A stretch of 64,000 bases of DNA from Ziziphus jujuba. Its lineage: Eukaryota > Streptophyta > Magnoliopsida > Rosales > Rhamnaceae. The stretch spans positions 27,070,001-27,134,000 of the forward strand of contig NC_083382.1 in assembly GCF_031755915.1 (NCBI RefSeq), written 5' to 3'. The notes beneath the pieces are model-generated. The model saw only the letters and a list, made by a program, of their open reading frames with translations. It had not been told where the DNA came from and ran no database searches. Both the position numbers and the translations under genes were made by a program. Numbering within the stretch: position 1 is the first letter of the stretch; each line of letters opens with the position of its first letter. Below, piece after piece: positions 26,300-38,491 of the stretch.

Positions 26300-29200
26300 G
26301 GTTAAAAACATGACAATTGCAAGCAGGTAATTTCAACCATACTTCTAGAAGAAAACAAAAGTAGAAGGAATACATTTGAGCCAGTTAATTCACTCTTTTA
26401 TAGGACACTCAAAGTAGGTTAATTGCTAATCAAAATGATAAAATTATTATAGAATAAAGAAATTTTAAAACAGGAAAAAAGAATACAAGAAGGTTGAATG
26501 ACAGGTGGAGGTTCAAAAGGCAGTGGCAGCAAGCATCCAGGGATAAAAGAAAAGTCTCTATGTTCTGAATTTTAAATTGAGAAAAGAATAATTGTGTTCA
26601 TTATAATATGACTAGTAAATAAATCAAACCATCCAGAAAAAGAATAGATTCACAGGACCTTTTTCACCTTAAACATAGACAACCTAAACAATCTATTTAA
26701 TACCATAAGCAAAGACTAACAGGGGCAAATAGAAACAATTAGGCACGTTAGTAGGTTTTGTTTGTTTCAATTTTTCCTTTTTTTATTTCATCTTCTGCCA
26801 AAGTCAATTCCCTAAATCTCAAACCATCTGGAGATAGTACTGTTCGATCTGTATTTTCAAAGTATCACTCTATATGCTTGAATGAAAGAATCAGGAAGTA
26901 GTTCCTGACTGAGTGCCACAAGACATAGAATATGAGTTGATATGATATTGAATAAAATACATCATACATAATGACTTACCAAATCCTTGATGTCAAATCT
27001 CCAGTATGTTTAGTTTCCAGATCTGGATTGCGAGTAAAGAGGTCAACCCACAAGGAAAGGATATCAAAAACTTGGTCCTCAAGCTCCTGAATGCATCAAG
27101 TATAGCACCTTAAATCCCTAGTACTAAACAGTTAGTCATTACATGAAATGAATATAGAGACTTCTCCATTCCTTAGGAGAGGGATGGAATCTATTAACAA
27201 AAGGGGATGAAATCAATCCTTTTGACAGCCCAGTACTACCTAGCAAGTGTATGGACTCAGGGGCTTAGCTAAGGAGATTTGGGGTGAAGATGCAGTGGGT
27301 GGAATATGACTTGGCAAGATATAAACTTCATATATGTATAATTTTTCTATGCTGCGAAAACTTGCAAAAACACATTAGGCAACATGTTGCCTGACACTTT
27401 TTCTTAGACAACACATTGTGTGCTGAAAGACTAATATATTTATAGAAAATGCTACAATAAGCACGTATCTTCCTCCATGGTCTGCACACCTAACCATTTA
27501 CATGTGTATCCTTCAAAGGATAGGCAGGTAAAAAATGTACATGCATATTTTTTAAAGGATACACATGTAAATGTTTTAGATGCCCACAGATAGATGCTTT
27601 TTACAGCAAAATTCTATATATATATATATATATACATGCAGTCATTCTCCTATCAGTACCTTTATTATTAGCTCTTGAATTGCTTCAAGGCTGAGATTTA
27701 AAACTGTAATCTAGTAGAATACTAAAATTCTAGAGGGCAAAGTGAATGTTTTCTGCAAGTTGGACGCATATAAATCTCAACCCTTAAAGTAATCCAAGGG
27801 CTAATAACGGAGGCCTAAGTAGTTTTCCATCATTAGGGTCCCAGTCTAAGAATTCCTATACATATATGTAAAACATATACAAATATAATCATAAGAAGAA
27901 TAAAAAATAATTAATGAACTAAGACAACTATACAAAAGATAAGACAAAAAATTAAACAAAGTGTAACTTTTGTTCCAGTTTAGATTGTTAGGAACATAAG
28001 GTAGATCACTGTTTACCTCCCTTGGCAAGGAAGCTAAGAGAGATGATAAAAGAAACCATCCAGCTTGCTTTTCAACTGTGGCAGCTACAGGATTTCGATT
28101 AGATTCAATCAGCATCTTCTTTGAAACTTCAAGCACAGATCTGGGCAATCTGGCAAATCATATTAATATTAGAGCCACAACCACCAGTATCAATGACAGC
28201 CATGATACTTCATTGTCACCAAAAGGGAAAACGTGCAATAAAAAATGGGCAGACATATATGTAGTGCTGGAAGGGATAAAAGACACTAAATGACTTAATA
28301 GACAAAACAAAGAAAGGATGGAGAGAAAGACTGACCAGTGACATCTCTCCACAAACAGGAAAATTATGTTCTTTAAAACAAAACATGCCATTACCTAGCT
28401 GGGTAACCAAGAGGTAACTTTGGGGAGATGGACATCAAAACTGCTAAAACGGTAGCCTGTCCATGCAAAGAATTGAGCTCTGATTGCAGATTATTCCCCT
28501 GCAAATGATATATAAGGGTCACTTAACTACGTATGAGTTCATAATTAAAAGAACAGTTGAAAGCATAATTGCAATCCACAAATCTAATCATCAATAGACA
28601 TATCTTTATACTTCATATTTGCAGTATTTTTATATGATAAATAGATCGGGTTCAATAATACCAGTAAAATATAGGTTGCATGAGAAAAGTGAAAATGCCA
28701 TTGGTGTTGAAGCAAAATCTTAAATTCAATTGATGAACAAGAGCATAGTGTCACATTCCGTGCAAAAAGGATGGAATACTTGAGGTTTAGCCGGAAGGTT
28801 CTACACTTTCCATGAAGATTCAAGAGAAGTCCGGAAGATTCTAGAGGATTCAAAAGAAACCTAGACTAATGTAGATAGAAATCTCTCTAGAATAGTCTAG
28901 AACCTCATCTAGATGTAAGCCATGTGTACATATCTAGAACTTTGTATTCTTGTGATACGTGTCAAGCCTCTATATAAAAGGTTGGACTCTCATTTATAAC
29001 ACATCTAAGAATTCAAGCAATACAAATATTCTCCACATTCTCTCAAACTCTCTCTAGCTCTCCTACTTCCTACTCTACTACTCTTAACTTCCGCATTGTG
29101 CTAGTTTGTGAACAAGGCTGACTTAGCAAGGGAGGTGCTAAGTGCCGCACGGGAGCGTTGTAAAAGTTAGGCCCATAACAATAGGCTCCTAATCCATCAA

Positions 29201-32200
29201 TAGTTTATCTTGTCAATGAGAGCCTAGATGGTTTCATTAAAATATTGTGTTGAATCTTCAAAGTTCTTAGGTCATGTGCAAGTAAATTACCAACCCAAAA
29301 TAAGGTGTATACAAAGACTAACATGATTTATGCAAAGACACATGTTCTTTAAGGTAAAATACATTTATAAAAATAAAAAAAAATAAAAAAGCCTTAAACT
29401 ATTATCTAGTTACAAAATATAAAGAGAAAGTGGCCTTGTATTAAGCTGTTGATTAAAGTGTTGGATTCTACAAAAAGAGCAACAAAATAGTCAGGAAGGT
29501 CATACAGATACCATCAACATGAGCAGATTTTCTCACAAGCAACATGGTTCAGAAAGATATATTTATGAACAAAAGGTTTATCTACTAAAGTTATGAATAG
29601 GTTATAGTTTAGCAAAGCATTGAAGAATATTAATAGAACCATAGGGAGAGCAAGAATCTATTTGTAAAAAATCAGCAACAACAACAATAACCAATTTAAT
29701 TGAATTTCGCAGAAATACAAATATGAAAAATATTCAATAGAGGTCATTAGAACAAAGGTAAATTACATGTGAACAGTAAATGAATGACAGCAACACATAA
29801 AGGTTTCAAAAGAATCACTAGCTTTACCTTCTCAAAAGAAAGATTCTCACGTAAAGCACTGAGCATGGTCACACCATAAGAAACCAAACCACCAACGCAG
29901 GTAGGATCAACCTCAGCCAATGAACGCAATGTTAAAGCAGCCTCAATTCGTACCTGACCATAAATTTGAATTTAACATTCAGCTATACAAAGGTTGTTAT
30001 CAAAAACATAAAAGTGGAAAATTAATGCTTGAGCATATAAATTATGGTTCAGTTCCATGTTTTAACACATCAACAGCACACACCAGGAAAGCAAATCACA
30101 CAAAATGTTGAGATAAAAGTGTACTGCCTAGCATGACTGTTTCTGATACAGGACAGGATAGAGAGAAAGGAGAAGAAGTAGAATAAAGGGGTAGAGAACG
30201 GAGAGAAGTTGAGGGGAAAGTCTGTCATATATACCAATCTGCATTGCCATAGCAAATACAAGTTCTCTAAAGCCTTTATTTATGATTGCATCATTCTTAA
30301 TATTACCATGGCCAGACAAAGGCTGTTAAAGAGAATCCTCAATCAAACTGAGACAGAGGCTGTTAAAGAGAACCCACAATTAAACTGCAATTTTAAAAGG
30401 AAAACCCTACGTCTAATGCTTCATCTAACTAGACAAGTAATAAACATAAGGGCATCAATCGAGTGTTTAACAAGAGTAAAAATTTAGAAGAATATCATAT
30501 GGATGCCACAAAAGATTTTAAAGCTTCAAATCACATAAACAAATTCAAGAGCTTACAAGTTGTGAAGAATGAGATACTGCTGCAACAACTGTATCATCAA
30601 GCACTTCCTTGAATTCAGATGGAACCTGTAAGTGGATAGAGCAAGCGCAGTTTAAAATCATTACCAAAGATCTTAAACTATAAATACTAATTTAATACCA
30701 TCACCTATAGTTTTACTAGAAAAGGATACGAAAAAATCCATAACTCAATCAGATCCTTAGCAAGATATTGAATACCATAATCTCTACCTGGAAAAGAATA
30801 AATCATTCCTTCACAATGAAAAATTGGAAGACAAAGATATCAATAAAGTCACACCTCACCTCTCCCAGGGTTTTCAGGGTATATGATAAGGTACGTAGAG
30901 CAGCAATTTTCATGGAAGGACTGGCATCAGGAGATTGAAGCTGTAAGTTTCCACAAAAAAAAAAAAATTAAAAGAATACCATAAAAATAACATAGCCATC
31001 AGAAAATTAAATTTTTGAAGTAAAAAAAGTCCATCTGAAACCTCAGCTTACATGCTTTCCAAGAAAAACCAAAAAACTCCTTTGTGTAGGTTCTGTCATT
31101 TGATCAGTAACACCAACCCGAAGTATGTAGAGAACACAAGCCTTTGTCAAGCAAGGTGATCCAGTGGTCAGTAGTTTTATACATGTGTACACACACACAC
31201 GCACATGTTTGTGTATTTTGATAGAATATCAAAAACTTTATTCATATTTCACAGAAAAAGCATTACAATATAATAAAGAGGATGACAAATCTACAAAACA
31301 GTTATTTTAAAATAATAATAATAATAATATCACATACTTCCAACCCAAGAAAATCAAAGAAAACGGAATATCCTTAAATTCTTTCAAAGTAGATGATCAT
31401 AAATACAAAGAAGCCAGAGACTTGATAAAATCCTATAAAACCCTTGCAACTTGACCATAGTCTGTGAAAAGTCTCATATCATATCTGACCCCCATGAAGA
31501 GCAAATAATCCTTCCTACCAACACCTCTGTTTAACCTTCTGCAAAATGCAAATATTGGAATTTTCCTTCAAGAACATAACCTGATAATTTATTTACATCC
31601 TATGTTTCCTACACCTCTTACATTTCAACTTAAAATTATCACTGAAAAAGCAAACATCCTAAATCTAACACCCTCTTAACACTATCATGATAAATACTTT
31701 CAGATACGACAGTCATAATCCACTAAGCCTTGTACTGCAAACAACATACTTCCTATTGTTATTATCTCTACTTCCATCTTAAAAAGAAACTACTAAAAAA
31801 GTTGCAGTTCCTCGCTGTTAATCTCTTCTTTTTCTAACAATTGCCTACTCTTCATCTCCTTGGGCATCCTTGAAGTTTACATTATCTGAACCTATCTACT
31901 TTTCTATTTCATGAACTGCCAAATATCCTCTTAAGTCACTATGCTGGTTCTTTGACCTTTCCCTATGAAGAAACTCACATCAAAGCAATCACCAATAACT
32001 TCTCTCTTAGTTAGCTAGTAAAAGAATCACAATTTGTGAGCATCAATAAAGATTCATTGATCACCCTCATTGTTTACCCCTTAAACAATTTTAATGAAGA
32101 CTCTGAAAACAAGTAGCTATATATTGAAGCTTGAGAATTAAAAACTGGGGATTGACAAGAACCCTTTTGACAGATCATTCTCAACTTAACTTCTTTGTTC

Positions 32201-35200
32201 TCCACTAACAAAAATATCCTGACTGAACATTTCTTCACCCTACTGGTGGTTAATTGAAAGGCTTCCCTCCTTAACTAGATATTTGTCTTCTTCTTCACAT
32301 TGCCTATTGTCAGTTTGTTTATTAAGTGAAACTTTACCCACACTACAATTTACATCTAGAGGCTTGATATTCAACTTGTACGTCAGTAGCCCAGCATCAA
32401 AATCCATTAGTTATTTTAGATTAATCTAAGAAAACCTTTTGGGCCTCAAGATATTTGTATCAGAGAGTAGTTTTGGGCTTAAAACCTCCTTGGTATGAGG
32501 CTCATCTTCTGAAACAGCTCTTCACCCAGCCTCTGTTTGTTTTCCATATATAGCAATTAAATTGTCCACCACTATCGTCAAGTAACTCTTCCTCTTCCAA
32601 TGCCGCATATTTATTGTAATAATTACTACTTCGGCAACTCTTTTTAAATTCAAATTAGCTTTAGTTTTCAAACATTATTACATGCTTTCTCTCAAAAAAA
32701 GGAAGGAAAAAAAAAAAAAAAACTTCTACCACATGCAGCCACCTGATTCCAATCTAACCTTTCATACCCTATTTTTACATGCAACCTCTTTTCCAAATTT
32801 GGAAAAAAACTTTATTTCCCCATCCACTTGTGACCACAGCATCCTCCCTATTTTCCCCCTCATAAGAAAGTATGTCACCTCACCCATGATGGCATCTTTA
32901 TACCATTTACCTTATACCTGTCACTAAACTCTTATGTAGGAGCTAGGAACCTTAATCCCTACCATGATGTTTTTATGACAACCTGGTCATTATCTTATTT
33001 TTCTACATGGCATAAATAGGAGATGCTAAGTTTTAAATCACTAAAGTTTATGCTATTGGAAACTAGTCCAAACTATGCTTGTCCAGTTGACACAACATAA
33101 ACTATAGCACTCTGTATTTCATGTCGTCCCATCCAATAATAAAAAATAAAGAGTCTTACACATGAGAAAAATTAAGTACCAGAAATGGGGATCACAGGGA
33201 TTCAGACACAACATGAAACAGATGCAAAACTCTAATACCACGTAAAATTACCATCAAGCTGAAAAGCTTAGATTAGTAAGAAGCAACCCAACTATGGATA
33301 CCAAGTTGACACAATACACATTTGACAAAGAGTCATATCTATGCCATATAACAGGTAAAGTTTGCAAAAAGATAACATGCAACAGAAAACACCAAATGAC
33401 TGCATAAAATATAACAAACTGACCACTAAACTGATAATAAAATGAAGACAAGTGAATGGGGGGAAAAAGTAGAGAAATGAAAAATGAAAAGTCAGCACTA
33501 CTGTCCATAATGAAACATAATCCATAATTAGAGCTAGAAACTTTAAATTTCAAACTTCCCTCCATTTAACTCAGTTCATGTTATGACAACAAACCAAAAA
33601 GCTTATATTGTGAAATGTATCTTGCCATTCCCTAGCAAGAAAGACTATGGGTGAAAAGTTAAAACAAAATCAATAAAGCTAAAGGTTGTGATTTTTTGAA
33701 CAATTACCAGTGGATGGGCATCAATAGATGTATCTAAACGGAGCATGTCCATAACCTGCAAAGCGAAGTTTTGAAGCTCACTATCTGGATGTAGATACTT
33801 CAGACGAATAGCCTGCAAACATACATTGCAAAGAAATATATCATCTTGAAACAAGGTAAAATAAGTGCAAACCACACTTCAAACCTAGTGCAATGGCAAC
33901 AGATGTAGCCAACACAAAAAGAACAGCAACATGACACAATTCGCATGCAAAATTCAAGCCAATGGCATCAAAATTTCCATTAATAGATTCTCAAAATAAA
34001 TGAAAGCACCATTCTATTATGTGTAGAATCTCAAAAACGTGCTTTTCAATGCACCAATTTCAACCATTCCACCAGCAGTTTACGAAGCAGATTAATTCTA
34101 ATATAGTTCACGTAACACCTGATCAAACACCATTGTTTCTTACAGTTTTAGTACATAGAAAATTTAATCATATCCCAAACATTGTTGACAACAAGAAAAA
34201 GAAAAGGGGGGATTAAGGGGAGGGAAGATGTGCAGGGATTCTTCAAATTTACCTGTAAGAAGAATACCCAAGACAAGGTTATGCCAACTCGAACATCCTT
34301 CGACCGAGGTCCACTAGCTGCTTATTGAAACAATTTGTTAAAAGTCGTTTGATGCCATGAAGCAAGAAGAATATGTCTACTGAATCACAGAATTAACAGG
34401 AGCCAAAAAAAAGTCCATCCATGACTTCACAGTTAATGCATATTACCACACAGAAAAACTAATCAAGTTCACAAATTAATATGCAAAATCCCATTTTAAT
34501 ACCACAACTTGAGAAAGTAACTTTAATTGTAAAACCATTCAATCCACGGACAACTAATATTCAATTTACAGACAACTAACGGCTTCAGGCAGGAAAATAC
34601 CTCTTGTGAAAGGCAACGTCAAATGCCTCTGTAAACCACCTTCTAGCTTCTTTGCTGGAGGAAAAGGACCTTTCCCCCTTGGTTGAACCTGGTAAAGAAA
34701 CACAGAGGATAATAGGACCACCACCAATCACCAACATGTTCAATTGAACATATAAAATCCACTCTAAATCTGATTACATGGTAACATACAAATTCAATTT
34801 TAATTCAAGTCTGAAGCCAGCAGATATATTTCTCAGTTCAAATTTTAATAGAAAAAGAAAATCCATTGCATAAATTTGGCTGGTCATATTATATACCTAT
34901 TCACATAAAATTTATTTAAAAAGAACAATAATTCCTCTAACACACATAAATATAAATAGTGTTATCACTTATTTCCAGCCTAATTTGGAAATTAACAAGA
35001 CAAAATCAACTTAATTCCAGATCTATTCCTATGACAATCAGATCTAACAATAAAATTTGAGTTAAAAACGGCCTGATCAAAATTCAATATAGGTAATAAA
35101 TCTTGAACTGTTCCAATTTGTTTGGCTCAATCTTAATGCCAACAGAAGACTAACATATACTAACCTGTGCATCAGGATTCATTCCAAGAGCAAGCAACGA

Positions 35201-38200
35201 TCCCAATGCTTCAGCAAATGCATCCCGAACAGAAGAAACAGGATCCTCAAGGGCCTATTACAAGCAAAATGTAAGGAAAAAAAGATGTAAAATCCTAGCA
35301 AACGTTTAAAAGATTAACATAATTTAACTCAAAAGCTCTCTGAAAAAAAAAAAAAAGGATAGCATGGAAAAGAAGAAAACTTGCCTTGACACAATAAGAA
35401 GCTGAATTGTCAAGTTCTCCCACTCCTAAACCCGGCCCTCCAATGGTGGCAAATGCCTTTAGACATCTTGCGGCAGCTATCCTAACAACAAATGATTTAT
35501 CTGCAAAAGCAAATCGCATGACGAGACGAAATGCCTCAGTATATGCTGCAGAAGCACCACCACCACCTGAGCCTTCTAGAGCATTCTGAAGCACATGTAA
35601 AGCCTCTTGTCTAACAAATTCCTGAAATTTGAGGGATGTAACTAAAGTTATAAAAAGAAAAGAAATGGGACAGGAAAAAAAAAATTTTAAAAAGGAGGCC
35701 ATTCAATATCGGCAACTATCAATTTCCGGCCAACAGGTTATAATTGGGTTAAATATAATCAAGCACCTGTGATTCCAAATCATTTACCCTTAACCTATTT
35801 GAGCACCTAACATTACTAAAATTGTGATATACCAAGGTCTCTGCCCATCTTTATTTGTTCAACATCCTCACATAATTAGAACCTTAAAATAATTTAAGCA
35901 GAGTATAACCAATTTGACCCATAATTGTACAACCAAACTGGTGATACATGGGTATTTTGTGGTTTGAGAAATATAGCTTGAAGCTCAGGCATAGGATGAT
36001 CCTGAATTGACATCCAATATCCTGGCCACCAAGTTGAAATCCTATTTCAACCCTTAAAATGACATAAAGGATTTTAACTCAAACAAGCCCCAAAAGCAAC
36101 AATAGAAAGTTAGCAATGATACATGAAGTAGCTTTATAAAATATGAAACTAATTGCAAGTACTTTCTACACTTTTAGCATACATATCAAACCAAGTGGCA
36201 AGAGCTTCATAATAAATCCCTATACCCTAAACCATGAGAAAACCATAAATTTCAAAAAGAAAAATAAAAAACAAACAGATAAATCCCCTTAATGTGAAAG
36301 ATAGAAGATACAGGATCCTTGACTAGCAAGTCAACATAGATAAACTAAACCATTGTTTTACAACGAACATCATTACCACACATCCTTTTCCCTTTTTAAT
36401 TTCCTACTCAATCTTAACTAACTTTTACTCATTAAAACATAAATACGTGCCAAAACCGCAAAAGAAGTAGGACTACCTCATGGAATTTGATAAGTTTCGA
36501 GGCAATCATAGTTGTTTCAAGTAAACCTGAAGTAATTCTTCGCCCAAAATGTCTGTATAACTCTCCTAAGCATTGCGCGGCACCTAAACAATTGTATTTA
36601 GAAACAAAGTAATAGAAAAAGATACATAAAATAGAATCCCAAAGATACAAGAGAAACAATCAAACAAACCACAGGTCAAAATATGGGATGGCCAAGATAC
36701 AAAGCATATACTTCATTGTAATGAAATCCCAGAATCTAAGCAGACCAAAAATTATCATAATTTATTTTTAATCACCAGGTTCAGATAATTGCAATTTCTT
36801 CAACTCCACATTATACAAAGCATCATTAGACATATAATTTGGAGTTTGTTTACTTGCTAATTACTACTCAGATTGGGAAGTCGATGATCATTGAAGAAGT
36901 TTAACATCAATGATAAATTGATATTTACATGATTTATTAACCACCAGATTCAGATAATTATAATTCTTTCTACTCCACAGTATGCAGAGCACTATTAGAG
37001 ATAATTTGCAGTTTGTTTACTTGCTAGTTACTACTCAGATGGAGAATTCAATCATCATTATAGAAGTTTAACATCATCAATGATAAATGGATTTCACATG
37101 GTGACTCTTTGAGACATATAAATTCATTTAAGTGAAAAGAGAGATGTTAACGGTCCTGCTGCTATTAACTCTTTCATACAAGTTGAAGGGAACCAAACGG
37201 TGAAAGAATCTAAAGCATATTTACATATTTCTTTTCTTCTGTCAGAGATTTACCTGAAACTGTTTTTTTTTTTTTTTTTTTTTTTCCCTTATAAAAAAAT
37301 GTTATGTAGACATAGTTATTTTCCAGTTAATACATGCCTGCACGTGCATACAGAATGTGGCACACATGCCTGATAGCAAAATGCACAAATGAAGACTTGA
37401 CAAAGTTTCACTAGGGCACATATAGCCAAACCAGGCAATTCAATCCTTGAAATCAAGCACATCTAGACCCATGCTGATACATTTCTATGGGCACCATGAT
37501 ATAACATCCTTTTCATGATGATCTCAACATTTCAATAATATAAGAGGGGCCGCCATTTAACCAATAAAAATATTGAAACTAGCTATCTTTAGTGCGGAGT
37601 TATGTCAATATATTTAAACATGTCACTAAAAAAATAAAAATAAATAAAAAAACACAAATATATATTTATGAACTACACCACGAGTTTTAGTGTTTGCGAC
37701 AAACCAGCAACTTTTTGCGGCTCGTTCCTCTTCCCATCGGAAAGAAATCCTTGTAGACTGCTTGCTCTCGAGTATATTGAAATCCCATCTCCCTTAGATA
37801 TAATCTTCCGCATTGCTACTGATGCCAAATGACGCACAGGCCTCCGAGCACCAAGAATAAGTAGAGAATACAATGCATCCTCACATTTCCTTTGCCATAA
37901 CAAAATAGATTCCTGAAAAATTAATTCATTTGCAGATAAAATGTTAATGGCTAAACCAGCCTTCAAGTGACCATATTTCATTGAAAAAGAATGCTAAACA
38001 TAAATGCTTGTAAAATAAACCCTAAGATCAAGAGCATTTACTTCCAAAACAAGAATTATCAATTCAGATGGGGAAAAAGCAATCAACTAAGAAAGGTCTT
38101 CCAAAAGAGAGCATGAATTCTGAAATGCACACACAATTCTGTTTGGCATATTTAACAAACAAACAAACAAACAAACAAAAAAACTAAGAATTTAAGTATA

Positions 38201-38278
38201 AGTCCCTACTGCATCATTCTATGCTCCAAAAACCAAATTCCATGCAATACCAATGCTTAAAAGTTATCAAACTAGTGA

Positions 38279-38328
<50 letters not shown>

Positions 38329-38491
38329 TAGGCTCTTCATCAATGGCGGAGATGAGATCGGAGAGTAGATCAAAGCAGAGGAGTGGCTCCGGAGGCTGTT
38401 GGACTGCGGAGGCTACTATGGACTCCAACTGCGCTACCAACACACCGAACCGCGAGAGAGGGACGTTTTCTCGGACGAAATTCTTCGCCAT
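10621..38491 (-). CDS. SWEETIE: SWEETIE, HEAT-repeat protein of the HEATR5/Laa1 family (48 exons, 2246 aa)
   Basis: Exons: 38327-38491, 37705-37912, 36477-36583, 35385-35621, 35165-35254, 34601-34688, 34253-34317, 33708-33812, 31052-31141, 30860-30940, 30557-30625, 29828-29953, 28395-28498, 28017-28149, 26980-27086, 25876-25986, 25560-25721, 25286-25372, 24858-24951, 24010-24078, 23808-23930, 23645-23713, 23461-23565, 23237-23325, 22015-22171, 20678-20827, 20438-20487, 20175-20274, 20027-20083, 19877-19944, 19374-19467, 18591-18811, 18324-18468, 18148-18216, 16848-16904, 16575-16661, 16360-16488, 16007-16210, 15417-15878, 15010-15075, 14396-14493, 14216-14312, 13963-14101, 13109-13416, 12897-13031, 12626-12790, 12402-12527, 10621-11493. 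They sum to 6741 nt with no frame break. The protein is one long helical HEAT-type solenoid (to about residue 1956), then an acidic disordered tail with DDWDAFQSFP around 2017-2026. Matches to Arabidopsis SWEETIE recalled from memory run through the whole length (e.g. VRIAAARCLKAF, LGPWIPGRDWFEDELR). The Arabidopsis mutant has altered sugar metabolism, dwarfing and early senescence. Yeast Laa1 and animal HEATR5B act with the AP-1 clathrin adaptor at the trans-Golgi/endosome. Intron 4 has a GC donor; intron 1 starts in a microsatellite. Confidence 0.95.
11281..11340 (-). other. Acidic WxxF motif in the SWEETIE tail
   Basis: Inside the last exon a run of Asp/Glu (about residues 2007-2018) leads into W-D-A-F-Q-S-F, with the Trp at about residue 2019. 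WxxF preceded by acidic residues resembles ligands of AP-1/AP-2 ear domains. The motif is seen; the binding function is inferred. Confidence 0.5.
13600..13644 (-). repeat. C/G-rich tract in SWEETIE intron 43
   Basis: Runs of 4 to 10 C on the plus strand separated by single A. The SWEETIE transcript therefore carries several long G runs within 45 nt, a potential G-quadruplex in an otherwise AT-rich intron (13417-13962). Confidence 0.7.
20828..22014 (-). other. SWEETIE intron 25 (1.2 kb), possible insertion
   Basis: The part around 20900-21300 differs in texture from neighbouring introns: TTTGATTTGG-like repeats, then CT-rich sequence. ATTAGAACCA occurs twice, near 20890 and 20948. This could be an old insertion. 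I see no diagnostic LTR, polymerase or terminal repeats. Confidence 0.25.
26239..26296. repeat. Compound (CA)n-(A)n tract in SWEETIE intron 15
   Basis: About 12 CA units run directly into about 35 A residues. On the transcript this reads poly-U followed by UG repeats, about 250-310 nt upstream of the exon 16 acceptor. Confidence 0.9.
28745..29184 (+). mobile_element. Solo LTR with TATA box and heat-shock-element array, in SWEETIE intron 12
   Basis: The element spans 28749-29180 (432 bp), begins TGTCAC, ends TAACA (TG...CA), and is flanked by the 4-bp direct repeat ATAG at 28745-28748 and 29181-29184. It has a TATA box (TATATAAAA, 28971-28979) followed by a CT-rich leader, as in plant LTR promoters. 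Upstream of the TATA box lie HSE-like GAAnnTTC modules at 28794-28801, 28814-28821 and 28834-28851, the last being GAAnnTTCnnGAGnnTTC. No primer-binding site or internal coding region follows, so this is a solo LTR. It is oriented opposite to SWEETIE. The lineage (Copia or Gypsy) is not determined. Confidence 0.7.
31142..33707 (-). other. SWEETIE intron 8 (2.6 kb), probable host of a decayed insertion
   Basis: This is the longest intron of the gene. The section from about 31200 to 32900 is less AT-rich and has a pyrimidine bias unlike the neighbouring introns. A (CA)n stretch near 31190-31205 precedes TTTGATAGAATATC-type sequence, and an A run lies near 32695-32721. It could be a degraded retroelement, but no reverse transcriptase or gag motif is readable on either strand. 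Confidence 0.3.
36764..37095. repeat. Tandem duplication of about 170 bp in SWEETIE intron 2
   Basis: Copy 1 (about 36764-36932) and copy 2 (about 36934-37095) share CACCAG-TTCAGATAATT, then GTTTGTTTACTTGCTA, TTACTACTCAGAT, GAAGTTTAACATCA and CAATGATAAAT in the same order with an offset of 169-170 bp. The copies differ by substitutions and small gaps. Confidence 0.8.
37262..37285. repeat. Poly-T tract in SWEETIE intron 2
   Basis: About 24 T residues, reading as poly-A on the transcript strand. Confidence 0.9.
38282..38325. repeat. (GA)22 microsatellite at the SWEETIE exon 1 splice donor
   Basis: A pure GA run on the plus strand, reading (TC)n on the transcript. It begins at the second base of intron 1: exon 1 ends with AAG at 38327-38329 and the intron starts GTCTCTCT. 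The length is likely to vary between individuals. Confidence 0.95.
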
